Positions 48,909-58,819 of a DNA stretch of 64,000 bases are shown here, piece after piece. The stretch is from positions 20,397 to 84,396 of the IMG/VR virus record IMGVR_UViG_3300037520_001276. One strand, given 5' to 3'. Both the position numbers and the translations under genes were made by a program. The notes under the pieces are model-generated. The model was not told where the DNA came from and searched no databases. It worked only from the letters and a program-made list of their open reading frames with translations. The DNA is from a virus. The stretch's first letter is position 1; each line of letters starts with the position of its first letter.

Positions 48909-49816
48909 TAACTAATAATATTTGTAAAATTCTTACTAAAATCAATGTTAGAACCTCTATCTTGTCTAACTTCATAAAGTAATTCATTAAAGTTATCCCT
49001 AATTTCAAATAAGTTATATTGTTTATAGATATTATTAGCACTATCGTATAAGGTATAAACACCATCCTCAACACTTTTAGTTTGATTACCATAAAGAGCA
49101 ATCGCAATAGTATCTAAGTCATGTTCAGCCATTTGTATATCAATCGTTACTGGATTAAAAAACGTGTTAGTAATTATGATATTTTGATTTGGTTGACCAA
49201 TAAATGGGGTTGCGGTTGGTTTATTTGTTGGTGACGTTGATGGTGAAAGGGTACAAAATATTAAATCGCTACCTCCATCAACATATCTATATCTTATTGA
49301 TTTCTGTGTACTATTTGTTTGGTCTGTTAAAACAGGCTCACAGAAAAAAGAAGATGTAATAATTCTATAAAAATTTTGTATTTTACTACCGTCTATATTT
49401 AGATACTCAACTCTATAACCAACTAAACCTTGATTTGTGAATTTGTTTCTAAATGCTATCGGCACGTTGTTAAGATCAATAATAATCCCTTTAACATTAG
49501 GTAATGATGACAATACCCCACAATCAGTAATTGTGGTTCTAATCTCCGCAGGTCTTATATATAAAGTGTAAATACCTATTTTATTAAATTCAGAAGCCGG
49601 TAATTTTAAATTATAAAGTCCTCCTAATATTTCAACACCATCATTACCACCAGTATCTGAATTGTTAAAATATGGTGTTAATATGGTTCTAGAATTTAAT
49701 TTTTTTAATGTGAAATTTGTGGTCACGTCTCTTGATTCTGTATAATGCAATATTATATCAACGTCTTCCGGTGAAACGTCCGCAGGTCTTACTGTACCGT
49801 ATGTTCCTAATGCCAT
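48908..49816 (-). CDS. Baseplate/tail structural protein (302 aa)
   Basis: Begins MALGTYGTVRPADVSPEDVD and continues IILHYTESRD; beta-rich with Asn/Thr/Ile composition and an internal YTLYIRPAEIRTTI strand pair. The C-terminal helix (NELLYEVRQDRGSNI) ends the protein one base before the next gene's ATG. No family motif recognised; location and composition indicate a virion protein. TATTTAT lies 11 nt before the ATG. Confidence 0.65.
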   Translation of the reverse strand: MALGTYGTVRPADVSPEDVDIILHYTESRDVTTNFTLKKLNSRTILTPYFNNSDTGGNDGVEILGGLYNLKLPASEFNKIGIYTLYIRPAEIRTTITDCGVLSSLPNVKGIIIDLNNVPIAFRNKFTNQGLVGYRVEYLNIDGSKIQNFYRIITSSFFCEPVLTDQTNSTQKSIRYRYVDGGSDLIFCTLSPSTSPTNKPTATPFIGQPNQNIIITNTFFNPVTIDIQMAEHDLDTIAIALYGNQTKSVEDGVYTLYDSANNIYKQYNLFEIRDNFNELLYEVRQDRGSNIDFSKNFTNIIS

Positions 49817-49827
49817 TTTTTTATTTT

Positions 49828-49834
49828 ATAAATA
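49828..49834 (-). promoter_or_regulatory. TATTTAT late-promoter-type box
   Basis: Heptamer in gene orientation 11 nt before the ATG at 49816, in the 32-nt gap between structural genes. Confidence 0.45.
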
Positions 49835-49848
49835 GTTTATCTTTTTTT

Positions 49849-50937
49849 TTATATGGTGTTAATCTTGAAAAATCCGTATCCGTACCTAACCATGTCACCA
49901 GTGTTATCAATCTCACCTAATCTTTCTAATGATTCAAATGGTGAGTATTTTCCTCTATCAACAAAAACGTCCGCCTGTATTTGGGGGTCCATAACAAAAT
50001 CTAATAATAATTCATTTTTAGTTATTGCCGATGATACTATCATAGTATCTGTAATACCTGAAGAATTTATAACAAAAAACGTCTTTCCGTTTGGAAAATC
50101 AAAATAAGTTATATTATCTATGGTGTAAGCAGTATAATCATTTGTTATAGAGTCTATTTGACCAAATAAATTATTATTTTTAAAAAACTGATACCCTACT
50201 GTATATTTTTGAGATCCGTATCTTCTTAATTCACTTAATTTTGATTTTGTAAATCCAGATATTGTGAAAGGAACTGTTGTAAAATTATCTGATGTTTGGG
50301 CGGAAATTGAGTTATCACTATCTCCTTGAAAGATGGTCTCTAAATTTACGGTTTGTGTTGGCCAACTACCACCCATAGGTAAATAAGTCACTAACCCATT
50401 GGGATTATCAACCGTAGCTCCTGATAGTGGTATAGAAATTGGTTTTTGAACAATGGTTGAACCGAACCGATTTGATCCTGAAAGTGTTATTGTATAATTA
50501 CCACTAACATTATATGTGTGATCTAAGTTATCGTTTGGTATGTTTTCAAAAGGAGACCCGTCTCCCCAATCAACTTTGTATGTTGTCTGATTTAAAAACT
50601 TTTTTCTTATTTTTTCTGACGTATTTAATAATCTTACTTGATACAAATTAAATGGGTTGTATCCTGAATATAAAAAGTTAGTTATGACGTTTTGTTGTTG
50701 GATTAAACCATCAAATTCGGAGTATATTCCAATATCATTATATGATTGAGTTAAAAAAATAGGTATTGTTAATCCGGTCAATAATGAACTCCCATTTGTA
50801 CCACCACTCAAAATCTGTGACATACCACTATAAAGACCAAAAGTATCAACGTCGGTCTGTCCTGTGTATGATTTTAAAAATATATCTCCCTTTAAAACTT
50901 CAGGAGATACTCTAATATAAATTTTATTTTCGTTCAT
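49849..50937 (-). CDS. Structural protein with PKD domain (362 aa)
   Basis: Residues about 118-175 form a PKD domain with YKVDWGDGSPFENIP and HTYNVSGNYTITLSG, the W-G-D-G and H-T-Y signatures. PKD domains are extracellular beta sandwiches used for protein or polysaccharide contacts. The C-terminal 100 residues (FVDRGKYSPFESLERLGEI) are probably the part that docks to the tail. It overlaps the upstream gene by 4 nt. Likely a baseplate- or fibre-associated protein. Confidence 0.75.
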   Translation of the reverse strand: MNENKIYIRVSPEVLKGDIFLKSYTGQTDVDTFGLYSGMSQILSGGTNGSSLLTGLTIPIFLTQSYNDIGIYSEFDGLIQQQNVITNFLYSGYNPFNLYQVRLLNTSEKIRKKFLNQTTYKVDWGDGSPFENIPNDNLDHTYNVSGNYTITLSGSNRFGSTIVQKPISIPLSGATVDNPNGLVTYLPMGGSWPTQTVNLETIFQGDSDNSISAQTSDNFTTVPFTISGFTKSKLSELRRYGSQKYTVGYQFFKNNNLFGQIDSITNDYTAYTIDNITYFDFPNGKTFFVINSSGITDTMIVSSAITKNELLLDFVMDPQIQADVFVDRGKYSPFESLERLGEIDNTGDMVRYGYGFFKINTI

Positions 50938-51791
50938 ATTGGATTTACATACTCATACCAGTTTATGGGGTTTGTTGTCCCTTCCCCTACTCTAACATAA
51001 ATAAAATTTGACTGATTTGAAGGGATCTCTTTATAAACACTATATTCGTAATTTTCATAATCAAAAAAAACTTTATAATAAAAATATTGACTCTTATTAA
51101 AATCATATACATTAGGACCTAAAAAACTACTTTGTGGTGTATTCATCATTCTAACAAATTGTCCTTTTTTAGCATTAAAAAATTTACAACTCATATACAT
51201 TTCTGTTTGTGATAAAAATGATTGGTTTTTTAACCAATAAAAATAAAAACCTTCTTTATCGGCACCTATCGAATCTAAAATCATGTATGGTTTTTTAACC
51301 AATACGGTTAAGTTAGGGTTACCAAAAAGTATTCCTGGTTCTTTTTCTCCTTGTTGTGTTGGTAATACGACTGAAAAAAGTATTTTTTGATTTTCAGTGG
51401 TATTTCTATCATAGAAGTCCAACTTATAAAAACTTTTTTTAAATGAGTTTGCAAAATAATAAATTTCTTCATCTAAAAACCCTTCGTTTTGATAATCATC
51501 TAACCATTGATTTATGTTTGGGGGATTAACTAAAAAATCTGTTTGCCCTTGTTGGTTAAAAAAATTAAATTTATAATGTATTTGTGTTTTTGTTGTATCG
51601 TTTTCCCAAGTGGCATGACTAAATCTGGTTGTTTCAAAATCACTTATAGGGTTTATTATTTCTTCTTTTATTTTATTTGATAATTCATCAATAGCCTCGT
51701 CTCTACCCGACATATCAAAGTTAATTTGAATGGGTATATTAATACTTTTATCTTCAGCATTAAAAGAAAATCTATAATTACTCACACTCAT
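50934..51791 (-). CDS. Tail/baseplate structural protein (285 aa)
   Basis: Begins MSVSNYRFSFNAEDKSINIP; contains DEAIDELSNKIKEEIINPI (helix) and a series of beta strands with many Phe/Tyr residues. No family motif is recognised. Overlaps of 4 and 14 nt with its neighbours tie it to the structural operon. Confidence 0.65.
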   Translation of the reverse strand: MSVSNYRFSFNAEDKSINIPIQINFDMSGRDEAIDELSNKIKEEIINPISDFETTRFSHATWENDTTKTQIHYKFNFFNQQGQTDFLVNPPNINQWLDDYQNEGFLDEEIYYFANSFKKSFYKLDFYDRNTTENQKILFSVVLPTQQGEKEPGILFGNPNLTVLVKKPYMILDSIGADKEGFYFYWLKNQSFLSQTEMYMSCKFFNAKKGQFVRMMNTPQSSFLGPNVYDFNKSQYFYYKVFFDYENYEYSVYKEIPSNQSNFIYVRVGEGTTNPINWYEYVNPI

Positions 51792-53520
51792 CTCTTTCTA
51801 TTGTATTAAGTTGATTTGTTTGTACAAACATCCTTCTAGTTATTGGGTATTGATTAAATAGTATATTTGTAAATGGGTAATGGGCTCCGTTTAGAAAAGG
51901 ATAATTAACACCTCTACCATCTCCATCAATAAAACCATAAGTATATATATCTCTCCAAAAAAATGTTTGTTCTGTTTCTGAAAACCAAGCATAACTTGGT
52001 AAGTTGTCTATCTCACCTTTTTTACCTGTTTCAATATCATCACTAAAAACTCTAATAGTGATTTCGTTATGTGGTTTATAAACATAACCACTTGGTAAAT
52101 TTACAGGTGAACTGTCCCATAATAGGGTTGGGTTAAACGAGTACTTATGATTTATATTAGATAGAACATATTCATTTTGTTCAAAATCATTATATTCACA
52201 AAAATCACCTTTAATCACGGAACCTAATGGTAATATTTTATTAAAATAAAAATTTAATGAATTAACAGTATAACTATCAAGTGGTATCTCATCTTTATTA
52301 ACCGTTGATGAATGGTTCCACCAGTTATCGACAGAATTTTCTAAAAAGTTAAAGTCCCAACCAATATCAATTCCTGTTGGTGATCCATTAAATGTAAGGG
52401 CAGGTGGATTAAAATACCCCATATACCCTCTTTGTACTATTGTATAAAATAATTTTGTTAACGGTTTTCCATTATTATCTAAAAGACCTTCAATATTAAC
52501 ATCTTTAGAAAAAGAAAAAGAATAATTTTGATTATCATCTTTAAATGAAACTCTTTGAATGTTATTTGGTGTCAATGCAGAGTACTCTAACTTAGATTTA
52601 ACATTAAACGCATTTCTATCAAACCCTGTTTTAAAAACATCTAAATCTTTTATTTCGGTTAATGTTTTGTGTAATCTTATATAATATCTTGATTTTGTTT
52701 CGGCACTATTTGTTGTTGTGATAATCCTTTTAAAGTTACCGTAAGTTCCTGTTTGTGTTTGTGATGGATTAAATTTTTGATTATATGTTGTAAATACATA
52801 TTTTTCTGAATTATATGTCCCATCACCAACCGAATATACTTGAAAAACTTTTTTACCGTCAATACCTAATGGTTGTGTTGGTAAATTAATTTCAAAAAAG
52901 TCACCTATTCTTAGGTTGTGTTTTGTTGCACAATAAAAATATAAAACTTGAACCCCGTCTAATTGTCCTGTATCTATTACAAAGGGTATACCGTCAGAAA
53001 CTAAAAAATTGGCATTTGTGACCCCAAATTTTTCACTTGTCCATGACATTCTTTGTGTTGTGTCACTACTAAATGGATATGTTATATACGACATCCAATT
53101 ATACGTTGCCGCACTTTTAGCAACAAAAGGAATGTGCCCATTGATACCTTGCTCCCTATAAAAAGTAAATTCATAAAATTGTGGATAACCATCCCAAGGA
53201 GTGTTTGGGTTTTGTGATTGTGAAATTGCGTTATTAATTTGATTTGTGTAATATAAATTATTTTTATATGGTTCGTATTGTGTTGATCCGCTAAGAGTAC
53301 TTTGAAACAAATTTACAATTTTACCAGACAATCTAAATACACTACACTTATTTCTTTCTTGATTAAATTGTTCAACTTGGTTTACTAATATATTTCTTTC
53401 ACCTTCAACCATATCTCTTCTTTCTCCAGCAAGTGGCACTTGTATCCATACAGGCTTATCGGTACTTGTTGCAAATCTTTTTGATCCTAAAACTATTCTT
53501 GTTTCATCTTCTTTTGACAT
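51778..53520 (-). CDS. Tail/baseplate structural protein (580 aa)
   Basis: Begins MSKEDETRIVLGSKRFATST, then DKPVWIQVPLAGERRDMVEG, a conserved-looking start for a baseplate component. The body is beta-rich with Asn, Tyr and Phe. The C-terminus is Asn/Arg-rich (NQYPITRRMFVQTNQLNT). It lies 4 nt downstream of the 1740-aa gene and overlaps the next by 14 nt. No fold assignment possible by eye. Confidence 0.65.
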   Translation of the reverse strand: MSKEDETRIVLGSKRFATSTDKPVWIQVPLAGERRDMVEGERNILVNQVEQFNQERNKCSVFRLSGKIVNLFQSTLSGSTQYEPYKNNLYYTNQINNAISQSQNPNTPWDGYPQFYEFTFYREQGINGHIPFVAKSAATYNWMSYITYPFSSDTTQRMSWTSEKFGVTNANFLVSDGIPFVIDTGQLDGVQVLYFYCATKHNLRIGDFFEINLPTQPLGIDGKKVFQVYSVGDGTYNSEKYVFTTYNQKFNPSQTQTGTYGNFKRIITTTNSAETKSRYYIRLHKTLTEIKDLDVFKTGFDRNAFNVKSKLEYSALTPNNIQRVSFKDDNQNYSFSFSKDVNIEGLLDNNGKPLTKLFYTIVQRGYMGYFNPPALTFNGSPTGIDIGWDFNFLENSVDNWWNHSSTVNKDEIPLDSYTVNSLNFYFNKILPLGSVIKGDFCEYNDFEQNEYVLSNINHKYSFNPTLLWDSSPVNLPSGYVYKPHNEITIRVFSDDIETGKKGEIDNLPSYAWFSETEQTFFWRDIYTYGFIDGDGRGVNYPFLNGAHYPFTNILFNQYPITRRMFVQTNQLNTIERDECE

Positions 53521-53524
53521 ATTA

Positions 53525-56500
53525 TTATCCGATATAGTTTGTTATGAATTTATTAAGAGCCGTCTTACCTTTATTTAAACCAAAATAGAAATGAAATGGT
53601 GCACCCACAACAAAACTATCACCTGTTTGTATAGTACCCGTCCAATTTGGATCGTTATTACCATTTACGTCTGAATTAAATATATATCCTTTTTGTCCTG
53701 TTGGTGTCGTATTAAAGTACCTAGATGCTGGTGCGTATTGGAAACTCATTGATTGGTATTTGTTAGAATAAAAAGCATTGTTTGCAACAATTACATTTGT
53801 ATACCATTCATTATTGTCGGTACCAAAAATTGTTTGTTGTCCTGCAGTTGGGTTTGATGTCCAAAGGTACATTGGTACTTCTTGTGTTTTAGTATAACCA
53901 AAATAATTTAGTAGTGGTGGTGTTAATGAAAATGTTAGTACACCAGGTGAGAGTACATTTCTACTAGCAGTATCTGAAGAAAAGAAAATACCAAATACAC
54001 TATTAAAAGTACCTCCTTGCACATATAAATCATTATCATCATATTCCTCATCACCAAAAGGAACAACACCAAACTCAGAATTAATACTAAACATTTGTGC
54101 AATATCACCATCCAATCTATCGCCGCTTCTTGAGAAAAATCTATTAACCGATTTATCACCCAACCCTAAAGTATCTAACCAATAGTTTTTATTAACAAAT
54201 CTTGAAATTATAGCTAAGTTAAGTACGTCTCCTTGGTCGTTATAAGAACTACTTTCTAAGTTTTTCATTAAATACCCTTCAAAATTGGGGTTAGAGCAAA
54301 TTTCTTTTGTGTATAAATCTCTTGGACCTAAATCCATTATTGTTGTTGGGAAAAATAAATTTCTGTCATTGTTAGCTCCAAATGGTACTTGAACATATCC
54401 TCCAAACCCAAGAGGTTGGTACTCAGGTCTCTGTCCTACAAATGTTTGTTGGTTTCCGTTATATGGTGAAGACCTATAAAAAAAGGAGTTAGTTGTTCCT
54501 GAAGTATAAAATAAAGTACCTTGACCTGACCTAAAAAACGAGTTTGGCATACCACAATACTTATATTTTTTTGGTTCTCCCGCAACATTAAATGTTGTTT
54601 GTTTTTTAAATGAAAACATATATAAAGAACCATTTAACCAATTGTTTTGAAAAACTTGCGAAAATATCCCACGACACGCGGCATATGTTACCCTAAACCT
54701 TGACCTCCATTCTCTAAAATATCTAATATCGTTAGGTATAGATACGATTAATGGTTTATCAACAAAGAAATAACAACCACCATCAACCCTACTGTCGGTA
54801 TTTTGACCTAATAAATTATCAATTGGGTCTGTACACGGTGTTTCAACACCAAAATTATTACCGCTACCAGAATAACATGTAATAGGAACCATCCCTTCAC
54901 ATGTTAGGGTATTTAGTATCGCATCAGTATACGCATTACTGGTATCTCCGCTTAAGTCTTGAGCATTAAACGTATTATCTGTTGCCTCAAAATCATTAGA
55001 AGGTATTGCAACAGAGCTACCCTGATCATCTACTGTATAAATTTCAAAACGATTATTTAAATGTAATGAAAATGAAGTATTACCTGAAACCTCCGTAACA
55101 TCAGATGTTGGTAATCTGTCCGATCTAAATACTAGTCTATTATTATTAGTTACCGTAATATTTGGATTTGATCCGTTTGTGTGGTATGCAAATGAATAGA
55201 CTCTAGCATTTTCAAAATCAGCAGTTGGTGATCCTTGAAAAGTTAATCCAGGTACCGCAATCAATGTACCCCCTTCAATGTTTCCTTGATCGGTGTTTGG
55301 AAAAAGATCGTATGTCGGTCCTGAAGTTGTACACAAAACCGGATTTAATTGTATCGTACCAAGAGAGTCAGTTATTAACACATAATACGTGTTAGTCCCA
55401 CTTAATTTAGCAATAAAATAACCGGAACTATCGTATGGAGTGGTAAGGTTAGAATTCGTATAAAGTTTGGTAACGGTAGGAAAAGCAGATGGTCTATTAG
55501 CGTAGAGTGGATTCGTAAACGCTAAAGGATCTATTGTTGCCGCACAGGCATCAGGCTGAAATGGATATTGTATTCCATCTGTTAACCAAACGTATTGATT
55601 TAGTGTTGATGGTGTGTGTCCAAATTGGAACCCCATTTTATTTAGTGGTGTTTGATCTGTTGTCTTAAATGCAGGTGAATAAACACCAGTACCGTTCAAG
55701 TAAAACCCTAATGTATATAAATCACCATAATACGCAACACTACTTGTGGTTGATTTGTCTGTTGAGTTATAATAATATGGGTTATTATTTGTAAAACTCG
55801 AAAATTGTGTTGTATCAACATTAAACCCAAAAGGTTGGTGGTATAGGGATACATTAGTGTTGTTAGTCACCAAATGTGATTCTGGTGATTGGTTAGAATT
55901 ATACCAAGAAGGTGGTGTTGGTGATCCGTTTGGTACTGTGTTTGGTTGTATTGGTACATTCAAATAATAACTACCTTCAACAATAGGTCCCGAACCAAAT
56001 GAAGAGTATCCAAACAATTTAGATAAATCGTATTTTATATTTTGTTTATCAGTATATGGGTCAACACCTCTTGATAAAATCAAAACTTCTAAATCATTAA
56101 ATCCATCAAAATTTCTAATAGAATACACATAACTGTCATTTTGTGTTGATGTTGGAAACGAAGGCCAATTTTCTAAATATTGTGTTTTTCCAAACAAATA
56201 CTTATTAAGTGCACCACCAAAAACTGAAGGATTAGTTATTGCTGAAAATTGACTAACAGTTCCTCCTGTTATTAATTGGAAGTATTCTAATCCTGACTTA
56301 AATTTATATTCCTTACCATCAGATGTTATATTTAATTTTAAATTTATTGTTTGTATATTACCCGATTGATCGATATACGTTAATGGTTTATTTACTAATG
56401 CGTTTGTGTTATATGGTGTTGATCCCGTTATTGTTGTAGTACCAAATTGATTTCCAGATGTAAACCCTGTAATATTTGGGTCGTTAATATTATCAACACT

Positions 56501-58747
56501 ATTAAAAGTTAATATTTGACCTGCATTAATGTTGCTTAATGTTTGTGAATCACACAACAAAATTAATACACTATCGGTGAATGGTGTTGATGGGTCTAAT
56601 GTTGTAGTATTTGGTATTGTATTATTTACGGTTGTTTCTATGATATTTTGACCTTCAAAATATCTTGCCCTAAAATTAACCATGTTCATTGATTGAGCTA
56701 AAGAAACGTCCCATGGTGCTTTACCCCATCCGGGAGTTACTTCTTGTGAAGCAAATGGGACTTTAATGATTTTATTTGATGCCGCATTTCCTTCTAAACC
56801 CTGAAACCCTGAGAGAAATTCTCTATATTCCTCATTTAACGTTTCATTAGAAGAGTCAAGCGTATTATTTGCTATAGTAAAAGAGTTTGATGATGTTAAA
56901 TTAGCCAAAACACTATAATTACCTAATGTTATATTATACACATCACTTTCTGTTTTTGATGAAGTGTCTAATTCTTGCTCTGTACAAGGGCAAGATTCAC
57001 AATCAGGATAAGACATCATAGGTAAAGATATTCTTTTAAAGGGGTTTGTTTTTGATATTGGTGTGATATTTTGTTTTTTACATTGACTTCTCCTTAATCT
57101 AGGCGATAATATCGCAACAACAATACATATTGAATATACAAAAGTATTAATTAACCATATGAATAAATTTATAATTACCCTAAAAATCGGATATAGTAGT
57201 GCTAAAACATGTAATATGATTAAAATATTTGGTACTAAAAATGAAACTATTGTTATTAAAAACATCATTAGAAAAAATATCAAATCAAAGTTTCTAACTC
57301 CGTCATTTACTGGCAGTTTATTAATTTGATTACATTCTTTACTGTCAATTTCTTTTATACCTAAATGTCTATTTCTATTATATCCCCATTTAAATCTATC
57401 AATAAAATTAGCAACAGTATAAACTTTATTAAAATTAAACTCATAAAAATAGTCCTCGCAATTAATAGCAACCTGTGGATCGGCATAATCATTCCAATCC
57501 AAACTAAATGCGTATGATTTTAATTGTAATGAATAATCAAAATTACTATCATCATATTTACCACTATCTGTCCAACCGTATTCTCTTATATTAGGAACTA
57601 AATAATCAGCTCTTTGAATTGTGTTGTTTTCAACATCTTCGTTTTGATACTGAACCCTAAATCTATATCTACCCTTAGTTGGTATACCAACCGATGGGTC
57701 GTTAGAAATGACTTGTTCTCCAAATTCATTTGTTGTCACATAATCAATATTCATTGGGAGTTCGACTAACCAAGCACCGTCTTCATCAATAACTTTACCT
57801 CCGTTTGGTAAGTTAAACTGTTCTAGTACGGGTCTACCACTAGAATCGTACCCTATTGTTTGTCTTATAGATAAAATCTTACCGGGACCTGTTTCTAACC
57901 CACATAAACTACCTATATCTTTTTTAGGTTTACAGTTTGTTCTTAAAAAATCTTCTTTTGATGTAGAAAATATTGACCCCATAAAAATAGCTTGTGGTTT
58001 AATTTCAATACCTAAATCTCTTAAATCAAAATCAGTTCTTGTAATACCAATATTACATAATTCGTTTTCACCCCAAAAAGGAGTTACATCTATGTCTCTA
58101 ACAAAGTTTACAATTTGTGGTAGTGATGCTAAATCTTCAGATGATTTAAAATTTTCACCGTCAAATTGTTCAGGAGTACCAAGACCCGTTCTTATTAAAT
58201 CTTTTGGTCTTAATGAAAAACAACCCATATCCGATAGGTCTAAATCCATTACGATAGTTTGTATACCTAAAGGAACCCCAACAATCATAAAATCACCACT
58301 ATCGTTAGTTGTTGTTGTGTATTTGTAATATTTTTCGTAAACTTCTAATACCTCTATTCTTGTTAGTACATCTTCCTTGTCTGGAAATGTCCCTGTTGGT
58401 GTGTGCCCTCCGTAACTTTTTTTATAAGGTAATAAATTATATCTGTAACCATCTTCATTTTTTTCTGCAGGTGTTTTATAAGGATATAAGTTAGATATTA
58501 CAGGATCATTTTCGTCTACTTGATCTAAAGGAATGAATATTGAAACGGTTGCGTTAGGGACACCATACCCACCATTAACAATAACCCTTCCAGCAACAAC
58601 ACCATAATCTGCACAAAATCTAGTATAAACATCGTTCTGTCTTAATTTTAAAGATAGTATTTCTAAAAAATCAAAGTCTTGGTTTATGTTAATTCTTATG
58701 TTTTTGTCTGTACCGACTTGTGTTCTTAATCTGTAACTTTTGGACAT
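53525..58747 (-). CDS. Giant tail/baseplate protein with internal membrane-type segment (1740 aa)
   Basis: Residues about 50-170 look like a carboxypeptidase-regulatory/Ig-like domain (AGRVIVNGGYGVPNATVSIF, NDSGDFMIVGVPLG). At about residues 486-546 there is a run of some 60 hydrophobic residues (FDLIFFLMMFLITIVSFLVP, IWLINTFVYSICIVVAIL), enough for two or three membrane spans. A Cys cluster follows (YPDCESCPCTEQ). The remaining 1150 residues are beta-rich, Asn/Thr/Ser-rich structure. Position beside gp6 and gp25 marks it as virion. A membrane segment in a tail protein suggests insertion into the host envelope during DNA entry. TATTTAT lies 14 nt before the ATG. Confidence 0.75.
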   Translation of the reverse strand: MSKSYRLRTQVGTDKNIRININQDFDFLEILSLKLRQNDVYTRFCADYGVVAGRVIVNGGYGVPNATVSIFIPLDQVDENDPVISNLYPYKTPAEKNEDGYRYNLLPYKKSYGGHTPTGTFPDKEDVLTRIEVLEVYEKYYKYTTTTNDSGDFMIVGVPLGIQTIVMDLDLSDMGCFSLRPKDLIRTGLGTPEQFDGENFKSSEDLASLPQIVNFVRDIDVTPFWGENELCNIGITRTDFDLRDLGIEIKPQAIFMGSIFSTSKEDFLRTNCKPKKDIGSLCGLETGPGKILSIRQTIGYDSSGRPVLEQFNLPNGGKVIDEDGAWLVELPMNIDYVTTNEFGEQVISNDPSVGIPTKGRYRFRVQYQNEDVENNTIQRADYLVPNIREYGWTDSGKYDDSNFDYSLQLKSYAFSLDWNDYADPQVAINCEDYFYEFNFNKVYTVANFIDRFKWGYNRNRHLGIKEIDSKECNQINKLPVNDGVRNFDLIFFLMMFLITIVSFLVPNILIILHVLALLYPIFRVIINLFIWLINTFVYSICIVVAILSPRLRRSQCKKQNITPISKTNPFKRISLPMMSYPDCESCPCTEQELDTSSKTESDVYNITLGNYSVLANLTSSNSFTIANNTLDSSNETLNEEYREFLSGFQGLEGNAASNKIIKVPFASQEVTPGWGKAPWDVSLAQSMNMVNFRARYFEGQNIIETTVNNTIPNTTTLDPSTPFTDSVLILLCDSQTLSNINAGQILTFNSVDNINDPNITGFTSGNQFGTTTITGSTPYNTNALVNKPLTYIDQSGNIQTINLKLNITSDGKEYKFKSGLEYFQLITGGTVSQFSAITNPSVFGGALNKYLFGKTQYLENWPSFPTSTQNDSYVYSIRNFDGFNDLEVLILSRGVDPYTDKQNIKYDLSKLFGYSSFGSGPIVEGSYYLNVPIQPNTVPNGSPTPPSWYNSNQSPESHLVTNNTNVSLYHQPFGFNVDTTQFSSFTNNNPYYYNSTDKSTTSSVAYYGDLYTLGFYLNGTGVYSPAFKTTDQTPLNKMGFQFGHTPSTLNQYVWLTDGIQYPFQPDACAATIDPLAFTNPLYANRPSAFPTVTKLYTNSNLTTPYDSSGYFIAKLSGTNTYYVLITDSLGTIQLNPVLCTTSGPTYDLFPNTDQGNIEGGTLIAVPGLTFQGSPTADFENARVYSFAYHTNGSNPNITVTNNNRLVFRSDRLPTSDVTEVSGNTSFSLHLNNRFEIYTVDDQGSSVAIPSNDFEATDNTFNAQDLSGDTSNAYTDAILNTLTCEGMVPITCYSGSGNNFGVETPCTDPIDNLLGQNTDSRVDGGCYFFVDKPLIVSIPNDIRYFREWRSRFRVTYAACRGIFSQVFQNNWLNGSLYMFSFKKQTTFNVAGEPKKYKYCGMPNSFFRSGQGTLFYTSGTTNSFFYRSSPYNGNQQTFVGQRPEYQPLGFGGYVQVPFGANNDRNLFFPTTIMDLGPRDLYTKEICSNPNFEGYLMKNLESSSYNDQGDVLNLAIISRFVNKNYWLDTLGLGDKSVNRFFSRSGDRLDGDIAQMFSINSEFGVVPFGDEEYDDNDLYVQGGTFNSVFGIFFSSDTASRNVLSPGVLTFSLTPPLLNYFGYTKTQEVPMYLWTSNPTAGQQTIFGTDNNEWYTNVIVANNAFYSNKYQSMSFQYAPASRYFNTTPTGQKGYIFNSDVNGNNDPNWTGTIQTGDSFVVGAPFHFYFGLNKGKTALNKFITNYIG

Positions 58748-58761
58748 GTTTTCTTTTAAAA

Positions 58762-58768
58762 ATAAATA
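58762..58768 (-). promoter_or_regulatory. TATTTAT late-promoter-type box
   Basis: Heptamer in gene orientation 14 nt before the ATG at 58747, in the 72-nt gap behind the gp6-like gene. Confidence 0.5.
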
Positions 58769-58819
58769 GTTATGTATGTATTTTTAAAAATACGGTAGAT
58801 AAATTCAAAATAAAGATTC

